53,607 bases of DNA, taken from the NCBI GenBank assembly GCA_937864265.1, contig CALMIR010000125.1, forward strand, positions 1 through 53,607, in the 5' to 3' direction. The notes under the pieces were generated by a model. The model was given only the letters and a program-made list of their open reading frames with translations. It had not been told where the DNA came from and did not search any database. The position numbers were made by a program, and so were the translations under genes. Each line of letters begins with the position of its first letter. Within the stretch, counting starts at the first letter, position 1. This DNA comes from an uncultured Saprospirales bacterium. Lineage in GTDB: Bacteria; Bacteroidota; Bacteroidia; Chitinophagales; Saprospiraceae. Below are positions 8,480 to 16,766 of the stretch, in pieces.

Positions 8480-10021
8480 TCAAACAACCGCCATTTCCCA
8501 ATCTACCACCGCCTTGGCTTCGGTAGAAAAGCTCATCCCCACCGCGATTTTTTCCTTGGGCGAATCAGCATATGGCTTCAGATAAGCCTTTTCTTGTATC
8601 TGCTGCATGGCCTCGGATACTGGTTTGTCCAGTTTGAACTCGAAGGCATAAACGTGATCAGCTGTTTCCACCAAGGCGTCGCAACGACCTTTGGCGCTGT
8701 GTACTTCTGAGCGAATATACGTACCCAGCAAGCTGAACATTAGGTGAATCAGTGCATGGTAGAAGTGTTCGTTTTCTTTTTGCCAGTGTTCGTAAGGGAT
8801 AGAGGCGAAAGCGGCATTGATTAATTCCACCACTGTGGCTATGTCTTTTCGACGAAGAGCTTGCAGTATATTGGCCACCCGTGGTAAGGTGCCTTGAGGG
8901 GGATAATCCATGTAAGCACTCATCAGCAACTGCTCTAAAGAAGATCGCACTTCTTTGTTCGGATAATCCAACGTATAGATCAGTAATTCCGGATCGTAAT
9001 GCCGAATCGTCAGATAGCCAGTCTGAAAGAGTACGGTAACGGGGTTGAGATGGGTGAAGTCAAAGTTACTGAGTTCGACTTGAGCGGTCTGCAATCCAGA
9101 TATATTGTAAAACTGGTGTTTTTTCATTTCCTTCACTAGAAAAGTAGGTGTCCCTGTATCAAACCAAAAGTTGTTGAACTGATAGTCGGTCATAAAAGAA
9201 AGCAGCGAAAAAGGGTTGTAAAGCCGCTCCATTCCTGTCCAGGAGTAGCCATTGTACCAGATTTTTACTCGTTCGATAAACGTTTCCGTTGGGATGCCAT
9301 ACTGCGCTGCTCCTCGGATAAGAGCTTGTGCAAAAACTGTTTCCATTTCCTCTTGCGTGATGCCTGCAATAGCATTGGCCGAGGCCGACAATGAGATATT
9401 GCGAAGATTATTGAGATCGGAAAAGATGCTCACTTTGCTGAAAGCCGAAACTCCGGTGATGAATAGGAGTTCGATGAAGGGGTCGCTGTCTTTGAGGACA
9501 GAATAAAAACTCTTGAGTACATCCCTGTTTGATGCTGCGGTGGGGATATCATCCAACTCATCTATAATGGGTTTGTCGTATTCGTCCACGAGCAGAACAA
9601 TCTTTTGACCAAATTGCCTGCTAACTGTCTGAAGAAGTTCTTTAAATTTCAGGCTATAATCGGTTTCCAACAACACGACGCCTAGCCGTTCAGCTTCCTT
9701 ATCCAGCATATGATGGATGCCCGGCACCAAGCCCATGCTTTTAATGCCCTGACTGGCAAATTTCAACCAAATGACGGGGCGTTTATTGCCCTCCCAATCC
9801 CAATGATTTTCTATCCAAAGTCCGTAGAACAAGTCTCGGCTGCCGCTGTACAATTCGTGCATAGTGGATAGTAGCAGCGACTTCCCAAAGCGGCGTGGAC
9901 GCGATAAGAAAAAGTAGTTCCCATTTCCTATGATATTGAAAATATGCTGCGTTTTGTCCACATAAACGTAAGCACCTTCCCGGAGCTTACGAAAATCTTG
10001 TATGCCGATCGGATACTTCAT
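8480..10021 (-). CDS. AAA-ATPase-like / PD-(D/E)XK nuclease-like protein (PF09820 + PF08011 type)
   Basis: A 513-residue cytoplasmic protein. The N-terminal AAA-like domain starts MKYPIGIQDFRKLREG and carries a Walker A-like loop in SRPRRFGKSLL (about 40-50) and Walker B in KIVLLVDEYDKP (about 139-150). The C-terminal domain has a PD-(D/E)XK-type pattern, RCDALVET followed by YAFEFKL (about 456-477), with Asp, Glu and Lys in place. This family is greatly expanded in Bacteroidota and Fusobacteria. Its function is unknown, and roles in DNA processing or defence have been suggested only by fold. It stands alone between T9SS genes, which fits a mobile accessory gene. All key residues appear intact. 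Confidence 0.88.
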   Translation of the reverse strand: MKYPIGIQDFRKLREGAYVYVDKTQHIFNIIGNGNYFFLSRPRRFGKSLLLSTMHELYSGSRDLFYGLWIENHWDWEGNKRPVIWLKFASQGIKSMGLVPGIHHMLDKEAERLGVVLLETDYSLKFKELLQTVSRQFGQKIVLLVDEYDKPIIDELDDIPTAASNRDVLKSFYSVLKDSDPFIELLFITGVSAFSKVSIFSDLNNLRNISLSASANAIAGITQEEMETVFAQALIRGAAQYGIPTETFIERVKIWYNGYSWTGMERLYNPFSLLSFMTDYQFNNFWFDTGTPTFLVKEMKKHQFYNISGLQTAQVELSNFDFTHLNPVTVLFQTGYLTIRHYDPELLIYTLDYPNKEVRSSLEQLLMSAYMDYPPQGTLPRVANILQALRRKDIATVVELINAAFASIPYEHWQKENEHFYHALIHLMFSLLGTYIRSEVHSAKGRCDALVETADHVYAFEFKLDKPVSEAMQQIQEKAYLKPYADSPKEKIAVGMSFSTEAKAVVDWEMAVV

Positions 10022-10093
10022 GGCGTGAAGATAGGGAAAATAGGATAATCTGTTAGAAGTTTGCCCTTAACTTCCGCTGCAAGAAATACTTCA

Positions 10094-11776
10094 TTATGGC
10101 AAAATAAATACGGGCTGAACGGCATGCGATACATCCGCATTTACTTTTAGGAAATAGAGGCCTGGCATGATGGCGGTAGTTGGATATTGAAAGAAATTAT
10201 ACCCAGTCAAGCCCATCTCCTTTCCGCTTGCGACCAAGCTTCCATTTTGTGTCCATAGTGCCCATTGCAGCGCTTGATCTTTTTCCAAGGTTACCCGCCA
10301 GTTAATCTGATTTTGTGTGCTCGGATTAGCCAATATGCTTAAATCGAGGCCTGCATTTGATTTAGGTTTCGGATAAATTCGATTGATCAAAAGCCTTTCC
10401 TGATCGGAGAGGGCGCTGTCGTCCAGAATGCCGCCGTTCATCAATACATTTAAACGCATATGCCCTTGGATATAGCCGACCCTTTCCACGCTGGCGTGTT
10501 CGCCAAAAGTAAGCCGGGTATTGGGCGGTAAATCTACGTAGATCTGATTGTCCGGTTTGTTGATTACATCCGATAACACCAGGTGGTTATTGATAATCAG
10601 CTCGCTGTTGTTGCCCAGCTTGATGGTGCCTCTTTCGCCCAGAGCCAGCATGCCCATTCCATGATGGCCATACTGCAAGGTGGCATTTTCTCCTACTATT
10701 AAGGCTGCGCCATCGCGAAACATCATACAAGCCGCACGATTGGCAAAACGTATTGCCTCTTTTTTGAGGGTATATTGAACCCCGTGGCCAAAGACACGGT
10801 CAATTAGAAATAAACATTCTGAGGAGGATTCATCTAAAATACTGAGTTGGTGCCGAACGCTATCGCTGCTGGCTATCAGACCAGGGCGAAAGCTAGTGAA
10901 AGGCTGCTCGTAAAATTCGTCCCATATGGTCAGGTTAAGCCGTACCGGAAAGTCGGGGTTGAGTTCCGGTGCAAGGTCATGGTAATACACATTATTCAAC
11001 GAAGGATAACCATTCTCGGGGTTGTATAGTAGCAAATAATTCCATCCTGATGTAGATGCCAAATCATAAAGGCTAAAATTATAAGTGGTATCATTGACCT
11101 GCGTATTTTCCGGCACTACTGGTTGAGTAATATATGCTGTGCCATCCAGAGGACTAATCTCATTATATGTAAGCCCTACTTCTTCTTCTTCTGCCAAATT
11201 GCTGTTAACAGTGACCTTGATAATGTATTCGCGTAGGTAGTTCTCCTGGAAATATTCTGTTGGAATACACTGGGTTATTGATGCATCTGACTTAGCACTC
11301 GAATAATACGTTCGCAATATAGTATTGTCTCCACTTTCATCAGGCACCTCAATGCCAATGATAAGCCCAGTGCATATATCCTCTTCACAATCTCCGATTG
11401 TAATGACATCAGAATTATCTAAAACCCATATCCAAGTATGGAATAAGTAAACATAGTTGGGGTTCAGGAAAATTTTGTTTTCGTCATTGAGCTGACTTCG
11501 AATAAATATAGGGCGCAGTGGGTCAATTGTATTCAGATCGATGCGATAATTGAAGTTATCTTGAAAACCAGAAATACAGTACGAAGAATCAATGATGCCA
11601 TTCCAGGTATTATCTAGCGTATGATATAATGTCCAACCAACAGGCCATACTACTGTGTCCTCCAAATGATAAGGACAGGGGATGATTTCTGTTTCATTGA
11701 AAGTTGTACTGGGTAGCTGTGCATACAGGTGAAAGCTAAGGCAGGTTGCTATTAGCGCCAGAGTAGTCTTTTTCAT
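10094..11776 (-). CDS. Secreted T9SS-dependent protein of unknown function
   Basis: About 560 residues. I place the start at MKKTTLALIATCLSFHLYAQ, a standard signal peptide ending at YAQ. The upstream TTG-initiated extension is unlikely. The body is rich in Asn, Thr and aromatic residues. Its central part (about 390-440) reads like a short beta-helix or repeat of the form 'gene-adjective' turns (RDGAALIVGENATLQYG, then LALGERGTIKLGNNSELII), suggesting parallel beta strands on a surface protein. The last 80 residues carry a T9SS sorting domain ending AVQPVFILP. No enzyme motif is visible, so an adhesive or structural surface role is only a guess. It lies between the AAA/nuclease-like gene and the symporter gene. 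Confidence 0.75.
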   Translation of the reverse strand: MKKTTLALIATCLSFHLYAQLPSTTFNETEIIPCPYHLEDTVVWPVGWTLYHTLDNTWNGIIDSSYCISGFQDNFNYRIDLNTIDPLRPIFIRSQLNDENKIFLNPNYVYLFHTWIWVLDNSDVITIGDCEEDICTGLIIGIEVPDESGDNTILRTYYSSAKSDASITQCIPTEYFQENYLREYIIKVTVNSNLAEEEEVGLTYNEISPLDGTAYITQPVVPENTQVNDTTYNFSLYDLASTSGWNYLLLYNPENGYPSLNNVYYHDLAPELNPDFPVRLNLTIWDEFYEQPFTSFRPGLIASSDSVRHQLSILDESSSECLFLIDRVFGHGVQYTLKKEAIRFANRAACMMFRDGAALIVGENATLQYGHHGMGMLALGERGTIKLGNNSELIINNHLVLSDVINKPDNQIYVDLPPNTRLTFGEHASVERVGYIQGHMRLNVLMNGGILDDSALSDQERLLINRIYPKPKSNAGLDLSILANPSTQNQINWRVTLEKDQALQWALWTQNGSLVASGKEMGLTGYNFFQYPTTAIMPGLYFLKVNADVSHAVQPVFILP

Positions 11777-11875
11777 AAGCGTATTTTTTGACTTAAAAAT
11801 ACCGCCTTTTGCTGACAAATACACCAATGATATTGTCGCTAATTTCGCATATCCACATTTTTTAATCCCCCATCC

Positions 11876-13603
11876 TTACTTCCGGAAAAAGAGCTGCAAC
11901 AATTCACTCAGCAACATCACCAGAAAACAGCCGATGAGGTTGAGCCACAGGTAGGCGACTTTGAACAAATACCAGGAATCGCCCAAGCGCACCCAAATGT
12001 CTGAATTACTGGCCCAGAAAATGAGCAGGATGGCGATTTCACCCAAAATAGCACTCAAAAATACGGCCTTACCCCGCACCCTCTTCTGAAAAAAGGCCAC
12101 CATAAATACGCCTAAGATGACCCCATAAAAGAGCGATCCAATGATGTTGACAGCCTGGATGAGGTTTTCAAACAAGTCGGCAGTAACGGCAAACGCCAGG
12201 GCAATAACGCCCCAAAGAATAGTAAAAAACTTGGAGGCTTGGAGGTAGTGGTGGTCGCTGCGGTCTTTTACCAGGCTGCGTCGGTAGATGTCTATCACCG
12301 TAGAAGTGGCCAGCGCATTCAACTCCGAGGAAGTAGAGGACATGGCCGCCGAGAAAATTACGGCCAGCAGCAGCCCGATCAGCCCAATGGGCAAATAATG
12401 CATGACAAAAGTGATGAACACATAGTCGGTATCTTTGGTCTTGGCCGCCGGATCGGCTTGCAGAATAAGCCCTCTAACCGATTCGCGCAGGTCTTTATCC
12501 TGTTCGTGCAAAGCGCTGATTCGCTGCTGCGATTCCTCGATTTCACCTTCGTCATTGGCTTTGATAGCCGTCAACAAATGGCGGGTTTCTTCTCTCTGTT
12601 CTAAAAACAGGGGGTTTTGCTGGGCCTGCAATTGTTCCAGATCGGCAGTCATCGGCGTGCCTTCTAGTTTTCTCAGATTGGCCTCGTTAAAATGGATTGG
12701 TGGCTGGACAAAGCTGAAAAACACAAACACCAAAATGCCCACGAACAATACCAAAAACTGCATCGGCACTTTCAAAATACCGTTGAACAGCAATCCCAAA
12801 CGGCTTTCCGTGAGGGATTTACCGCTCAAATAACGCTGCACCTGCGATTGGTCGGCGCCGAAATAGGACAAAAACAAAAATACCCCTCCAATCATGCCCG
12901 ACCAAAAGTTGTAGCGATTGGACAGGTCAAATTTAAAATCGACGACGTTCAATTTGCCCAACTTACCAGAAATGTTGACGGCTTCAGAAAAGCCAATGCC
13001 TTCAGGCAAGCGAAGAACAATAACTATAGCTGCAAAGATCATCCCGCCCAATATGACGATCATCTGTTGCTTTTGGGTGACGCTGACGGCTTTGGTACCG
13101 CCCATCACCGTGTAAAAGATAACCACTAAGCCAATGAAAAAGATTGTCGTATTAAGCCCCCAACCCAGGATGGTGGACAGAATAATGGCTGGGGCATAAA
13201 TGGTAATGCCTGCGGCCAAACCGCGTTGCAGCAAGAAAAAAACGGCCGTCAGCGTTCTGGTTTTCAAATCAAACCGCGTTTCCAGGTATTCGTAAGCGGT
13301 ATATACTTTGAGTTTGTAAAAAATGGGCAGTACAAAAATGCACAGAAATACCATCGCTACCGGTAGCCCAAAATAGAATTGGGCGAAACCCATGCCACTT
13401 TCATAGGCTTGTCCGGGAGTGGAGAGAAAGGTGATGGCGCTGGCCTGCGTAGCCATAACAGAAAGGCCAATGGTCCACCACGGTAAATCCTGATCACCAA
13501 GCAAATAACTTTTAACGCTGCTGATGTTGCGGGTTTTCCAAACGCCGTAGGCTACGATGCCCAGGAGCGTACCCAGCATAATAATCCAGTCAATAATACT
13601 CAT
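11876..13603 (-). CDS. Sodium:solute symporter (SSS family)
   Basis: A 575-residue inner-membrane transporter of the SSS family (SGLT/PanF/NanT-like), using a sodium gradient to import a small solute such as a sugar, sialic acid or organic acid. The first transmembrane segment (about 4-22) is followed by the family motif LPWWTIGLSVMATQASAITFLSTPGQAYESG (about 40-70). I count 12-13 hydrophobic segments. A conserved helix containing AAMSSTSSELNALATSTV is at about 420-440. A hydrophilic, Glu/Gln-rich stretch of about 85 residues (roughly 305-390) sits in a loop, as in many Bacteroidota members. A 51-residue membrane protein is encoded 27 bp upstream. Position downstream of two GH18 genes suggests an amino-sugar substrate (inference). 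Confidence 0.92.
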   Translation of the reverse strand: MSIIDWIIMLGTLLGIVAYGVWKTRNISSVKSYLLGDQDLPWWTIGLSVMATQASAITFLSTPGQAYESGMGFAQFYFGLPVAMVFLCIFVLPIFYKLKVYTAYEYLETRFDLKTRTLTAVFFLLQRGLAAGITIYAPAIILSTILGWGLNTTIFFIGLVVIFYTVMGGTKAVSVTQKQQMIVILGGMIFAAIVIVLRLPEGIGFSEAVNISGKLGKLNVVDFKFDLSNRYNFWSGMIGGVFLFLSYFGADQSQVQRYLSGKSLTESRLGLLFNGILKVPMQFLVLFVGILVFVFFSFVQPPIHFNEANLRKLEGTPMTADLEQLQAQQNPLFLEQREETRHLLTAIKANDEGEIEESQQRISALHEQDKDLRESVRGLILQADPAAKTKDTDYVFITFVMHYLPIGLIGLLLAVIFSAAMSSTSSELNALATSTVIDIYRRSLVKDRSDHHYLQASKFFTILWGVIALAFAVTADLFENLIQAVNIIGSLFYGVILGVFMVAFFQKRVRGKAVFLSAILGEIAILLIFWASNSDIWVRLGDSWYLFKVAYLWLNLIGCFLVMLLSELLQLFFRK

Positions 13604-13630
13604 GAGTTGAAATGTCTTTTCGCCTTCCGA

Positions 13631-13786
13631 TCAAGAGTAGGCTTGGGTCAACCAATAAAATAAGGCGATGATGATGGCATGAAGCAGCAGTACGAAAAAG
13701 TACATCTGATTCCAAGATTTAAACAAGGGTGGTGGTGGATCGTCCCCCAAGAGGATGGGGTCTTTTTCCGGGTCGAGTTTAGGCAT
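13631..13786 (-). CDS. Small single-pass membrane protein encoded before the SSS symporter
   Basis: A 51-residue open reading frame starting at ATG 13786 and ending TGA at 13631, reading MPKLDPEKDPILLGDDPPPP then LFKSWNQMYFFVLLLHAIIIA and a short tail LFYWLTQAYS. An acidic, proline-rich N-terminal 20 residues precede one long hydrophobic helix (about 28-47). It lies 27 bp before the symporter start on the same strand, so the two are probably cotranscribed. Known SSS transporters ActP and PanF are likewise encoded with small membrane partners (YjcH/DUF485 and YhdT/DUF997), which suggests an accessory subunit, although this protein is shorter and has one helix. A 68-residue frame overlapping it (13648-13854) has no protein-like features. 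Confidence 0.72.
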   Translation of the reverse strand: MPKLDPEKDPILLGDDPPPPLFKSWNQMYFFVLLLHAIIIALFYWLTQAYS

Positions 13787-13867
13787 ACAGGGTGTCTTTG
13801 ATTTGAAATGCTCAAAAATAGGCTATTCAGGCAGTCCCACTCATTTTTTAACACATATTAACCAAGA

Positions 13868-15133
13868 TTATAGTTTAACATCCCTCCTGGCGGTTTTCAA
13901 ATCCCCGTCCGTAGCACGAATCACATAATAGCCCGATGGAAAGCTGGAGATGTCCCAATTGATACTGGAATTGGCCGGCACTGAGGTTTCAAAAAACACC
14001 CGCCCTTTCCGATTGGCCAATTGCAAGTCGATGGCGTGGTCCTCGTTGTTGATAATGGTCAGGGTCGCATCCTGCGGATTGGGTTGTACATCAATAGACA
14101 GCAGATCCACTTGTACACCATCCGTCCCTATTTCGAAGTCAAAAGCTTCCTCTTCTTCTCCTTCTTCCGGAAAAACCAAGTTTTTCACCTCCTTGCCGTA
14201 TATGGTTTCATAAATCGTGTTCAGCAGCGAATATTCATTAAAAGCATCTTTACCCAGTTCCCAGATCATCACCCCGCCTACCTCCTCCATGGCCAATTCC
14301 GTTTTGGCGATGATGGTATTGATGCCGTTGTAATACACCTCCCCAACCTGGTCGATATGGGCATACGCCACATTTAGGGTCACTAATTCGCCAAAGGCCA
14401 TGGAGTGAACGTTGGATCGGTCGTTGAAATTCCAGCCGTAGAAGGGTACGCCCAAGGAGAGCCGATCGCCCGAAACGCCCTGTTTTTTCCAATATTGCAC
14501 CGCTGTCTTTGCAAAAGAATAGGAAGAATGGGGGCCAGGCTTATTCGACATCCAAGGCCCTGTTAAGTCATAGGCCATGATATTGATGAAATCAAAAGCT
14601 TTCATAGCCGCATCCGACATGTTTTTGTACCGGTGAACGGCGGGCAGGGCAGCCGTCATCAGCTTGCCGTGTTGGTTGAGCGAATCGCGCAATTGCAATA
14701 CAAACCCGCTATAGTTTTTATCCACATATTTCCATTCCAAGTCCACATCCACACCATCCAGATTGTTAACCCGCAGGTAATTCATCATTTTATGGATAAA
14801 GGCTGCCCGGTGGCGGGGCTGTAGGTGAGCGGTCCAAGCACTTTCCCATTCCGGGGTCAATGCACCACCCGCCAGGGATACCAGCACTTTTACTCCATGT
14901 TCGTGTGCCAATTGCACCACCGGTGTCATATCTTCCCCTTCCAAATTCAGATTCCCTTTTGCATCGGGATTGGCAAAGGCGAGGCAAAGGTGGGTCAGCT
15001 TGCTCACGTCTATGTAATGGATCAAATCAAATCGCTGATGAGAAAGATAGCCCACAATGCGGGGCTGGGTCTGAGCACAAAGTAGCAGCCCGCTTAGGCA
15101 AAACAGGCTTGTAAAGAAGATGTTGCGGCGCAT
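13868..15133 (-). CDS. GH18 glycoside hydrolase (chitinase-like) with C-terminal sorting domain, copy 1
   Basis: A 421-residue secreted TIM-barrel hydrolase of family GH18 that cleaves beta-1,4 linkages of N-acetylglucosamine polymers or the chitobiose core of N-glycans. A signal peptide (about 1-21, ending LLLCAQ) is followed by RIVGYLSHQRFDLIHYIDVSKLTHLCLAFA (barrel strands 1-2), SLAGG (about 86-90) and the catalytic motif LDGVDVDLEW (about 124-133, with the catalytic Glu). MAYDLTGPW (about 186-194) and VMIWELG (near 285) complete the family pattern. An acidic linker (EEGEEEEAFDFEIG) leads to a T9SS sorting domain of about 80 residues. It is 57% or more similar by eye to the neighbour at 15501-16715, so the pair is a tandem duplication. 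It could be a chitinase or an endo-beta-N-acetylglucosaminidase. Confidence 0.9.
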   Translation of the reverse strand: MRRNIFFTSLFCLSGLLLCAQTQPRIVGYLSHQRFDLIHYIDVSKLTHLCLAFANPDAKGNLNLEGEDMTPVVQLAHEHGVKVLVSLAGGALTPEWESAWTAHLQPRHRAAFIHKMMNYLRVNNLDGVDVDLEWKYVDKNYSGFVLQLRDSLNQHGKLMTAALPAVHRYKNMSDAAMKAFDFINIMAYDLTGPWMSNKPGPHSSYSFAKTAVQYWKKQGVSGDRLSLGVPFYGWNFNDRSNVHSMAFGELVTLNVAYAHIDQVGEVYYNGINTIIAKTELAMEEVGGVMIWELGKDAFNEYSLLNTIYETIYGKEVKNLVFPEEGEEEEAFDFEIGTDGVQVDLLSIDVQPNPQDATLTIINNEDHAIDLQLANRKGRVFFETSVPANSSINWDISSFPSGYYVIRATDGDLKTARRDVKL

Positions 15134-15235
15134 GGAAGACCAATATTTGAAAATTCGGTGTATAAAAGTAAAGCTTCTTTTGGTATTTATACCTGGAGTA
15201 GGAAAATTGTGAGGATTTATCTTGTGCCAATATGC

Positions 15236-15403
15236 CTAATCAACCAAAGTCTCTTTGATGACTTGCTTTACGGCTTCTATTTCGTTACTGGCCAAGTTCC
15301 CTCTTTTTTTATATGCTCGTTGTTTAGCTATTGTCCTTATTTGCTCAATGACTACCCAATTTGTCTTATCTCCAATTTTTATCTCAACCCTTGTTGCATA
15401 ACT
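15236..15403 (-). pseudogene. C-terminal remnant of a MazF/PemK-type toxin
   Basis: Between the two GH18 genes, the minus strand reads for 55 codons from 15403 to a TAG at 15236 as SYATRVEIKIGDKTNWVVIE followed by QIRTIAKQRAYKKRGNLASN and EIEAVKQVIKETLVD. This is the recognisable second half of a MazF/PemK endoribonuclease (the pattern 'TRVEIKI...NWVVIEQIRTI.KQR...K.G.L...E...VK.VLKETL'). A TAA stop precedes it, and no matching N-terminal half or antitoxin is present upstream. It has no start codon in a useful place, so it is a decayed toxin gene. The rest of 15134-15500 is AT-rich and shows nothing else. Confidence 0.62.
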
Positions 15404-15500
15404 TTATTGGCACTTCCATATAGCGATATAATTTGCACCTACAATGTAATTGCACGTTTATTCGATTGCGGTCAGCTTTTCAACTTTTTTCACAAAAAAC

Positions 15501-16715
15501 CTACCTTTTATGCACCATCCAAGCCTTAACAGCATCTCCGGATACGGCCCTTATCACATAAGACCCCGACGGCAAGCCCGCCGCGTCCCAAGTGTCTGTG
15601 GTGTAAGCTTCCAGTTCTTTTTCAAGCAACAACTGCCCTTGCAGGCTAAACAAACTGAGCTGTACCCGACTGCTTTCCTGGCTCCTGAGGTTCAAAACGG
15701 CGTCGAATGGATTGGGAAAAGCGAGGATAGACAATGTCCTTTTATCAGGAGTACCGGTTTCTTCCGTTGACACAAAATTGGAGACCGTTTCATGAATGGT
15801 GGTCAATAGGGAATATTCGTTGAAGGCATCCTGCCCGAGTTCCCAGATCATGACACCACTGACCTCCTCCAAGGCCAGCTCTGTTTTGGCCATAATGGTG
15901 CTGATGCCGTTGTAATAAATATCGCCTACCTGGTCTAAGTCGGCGTAGGCCGTATTTTGAGCAACCATACCGCCGAAGGTCACAGAGTGTACATCGTTCG
16001 GATCGGTAAAATCCCAACCATAGAACGGAACGCCTAGGGTAAGTTTTTCCCCCGATACGCCTTGAGCTTTCCAGTAGTTAATAGCAGAAAGGGCGAAAGT
16101 ATAAGGCGAATGAGGCCCCGGATTGTTGGGTGCCCAGGGGCCGGTGAGGTCATAGGCCATCATATTGATGAAATCGTAGGCGTGCATGGCCTCATCCGAC
16201 ATATTGCTGTAGCGGTGCGTGCCAGGTAACGCAGCGGTCATCAATTTGCCGTAAGCATCGAGCGAGTCGCGCAATTGCAGCACAAAGCCGCTGTAATTTT
16301 GATCCACATGACTCCATTCCAAATCCACGTCGAGGCCGTCCATGTTGTAAGCCTGCATGTAGGTGATGATTTTATGGATAAAAGCGGCCCGGTTTTGGGG
16401 CTGGGTATGCAAAGCCCAATACGCGGCCCAATTGGTGGTCAAAGCCCCTCCAGCCAGCGAGAGTAGCACTTTAACTTGTTGGTTTTGCGCAGCCGTCACC
16501 ACCGGCGCAATGTCCGCACCACCCACACTCAAATTGCCATTGGCATCGGGATTGGCAAAGGCCAGACACAAATGCGTCAGCTTGTCTAACGCAATTTGAT
16601 CGACTAGCCCAAAACGGTAATAAGGCAGGTAGCCCACGACGCGGGGCTGTTGCTGGGCGGGTAGGGAATGAATCATTAGGCCAAATAAGGCTATTAAGAT
16701 TAATCTTCGGTGCAT
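15501..16715 (-). CDS. GH18 glycoside hydrolase (chitinase-like) with C-terminal sorting domain, copy 2
   Basis: A 404-residue paralogue of the downstream GH18 gene with the same architecture: signal peptide (about 1-20, ending SLPAQ), RVVGYLPYYRFGLVDQIALD, SLAGG, the catalytic stretch MDGLDVDLEW (about 125-134, including the catalytic Glu), MAYDLTGPW and VMIWELG. A T9SS sorting domain of about 80 residues begins near FPNPFDAVLNL and ends KAWMVHKR. The acidic linker found in copy 1 is replaced by a shorter one (VSTEETGTPDKR). The two enzymes probably share substrates and differ in details of specificity. The upstream neighbour on the same strand is the sialidase operon, 51 bp away, so cotranscription with it is possible. 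Confidence 0.9.
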   Translation of the reverse strand: MHRRLILIALFGLMIHSLPAQQQPRVVGYLPYYRFGLVDQIALDKLTHLCLAFANPDANGNLSVGGADIAPVVTAAQNQQVKVLLSLAGGALTTNWAAYWALHTQPQNRAAFIHKIITYMQAYNMDGLDVDLEWSHVDQNYSGFVLQLRDSLDAYGKLMTAALPGTHRYSNMSDEAMHAYDFINMMAYDLTGPWAPNNPGPHSPYTFALSAINYWKAQGVSGEKLTLGVPFYGWDFTDPNDVHSVTFGGMVAQNTAYADLDQVGDIYYNGISTIMAKTELALEEVSGVMIWELGQDAFNEYSLLTTIHETVSNFVSTEETGTPDKRTLSILAFPNPFDAVLNLRSQESSRVQLSLFSLQGQLLLEKELEAYTTDTWDAAGLPSGSYVIRAVSGDAVKAWMVHKR

Positions 16716-16766
16716 GTGGTATAGTTTTCGCCAAAATAGGCAATAAATTTAATGTTCTTTGAATAC

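Noticed and set aside
13648-13854. 68-residue minus-strand frame next to the symporter
   Set aside because: It overlaps the 51-residue membrane protein frame, which has a better start, hydrophobic helix and spacing; the longer frame lacks any pattern.
15158-15529. 123-residue plus-strand frame between the GH18 genes
   Set aside because: It is AT-rich, antisense to the MazF remnant and overlaps the GH18 end; no protein features.
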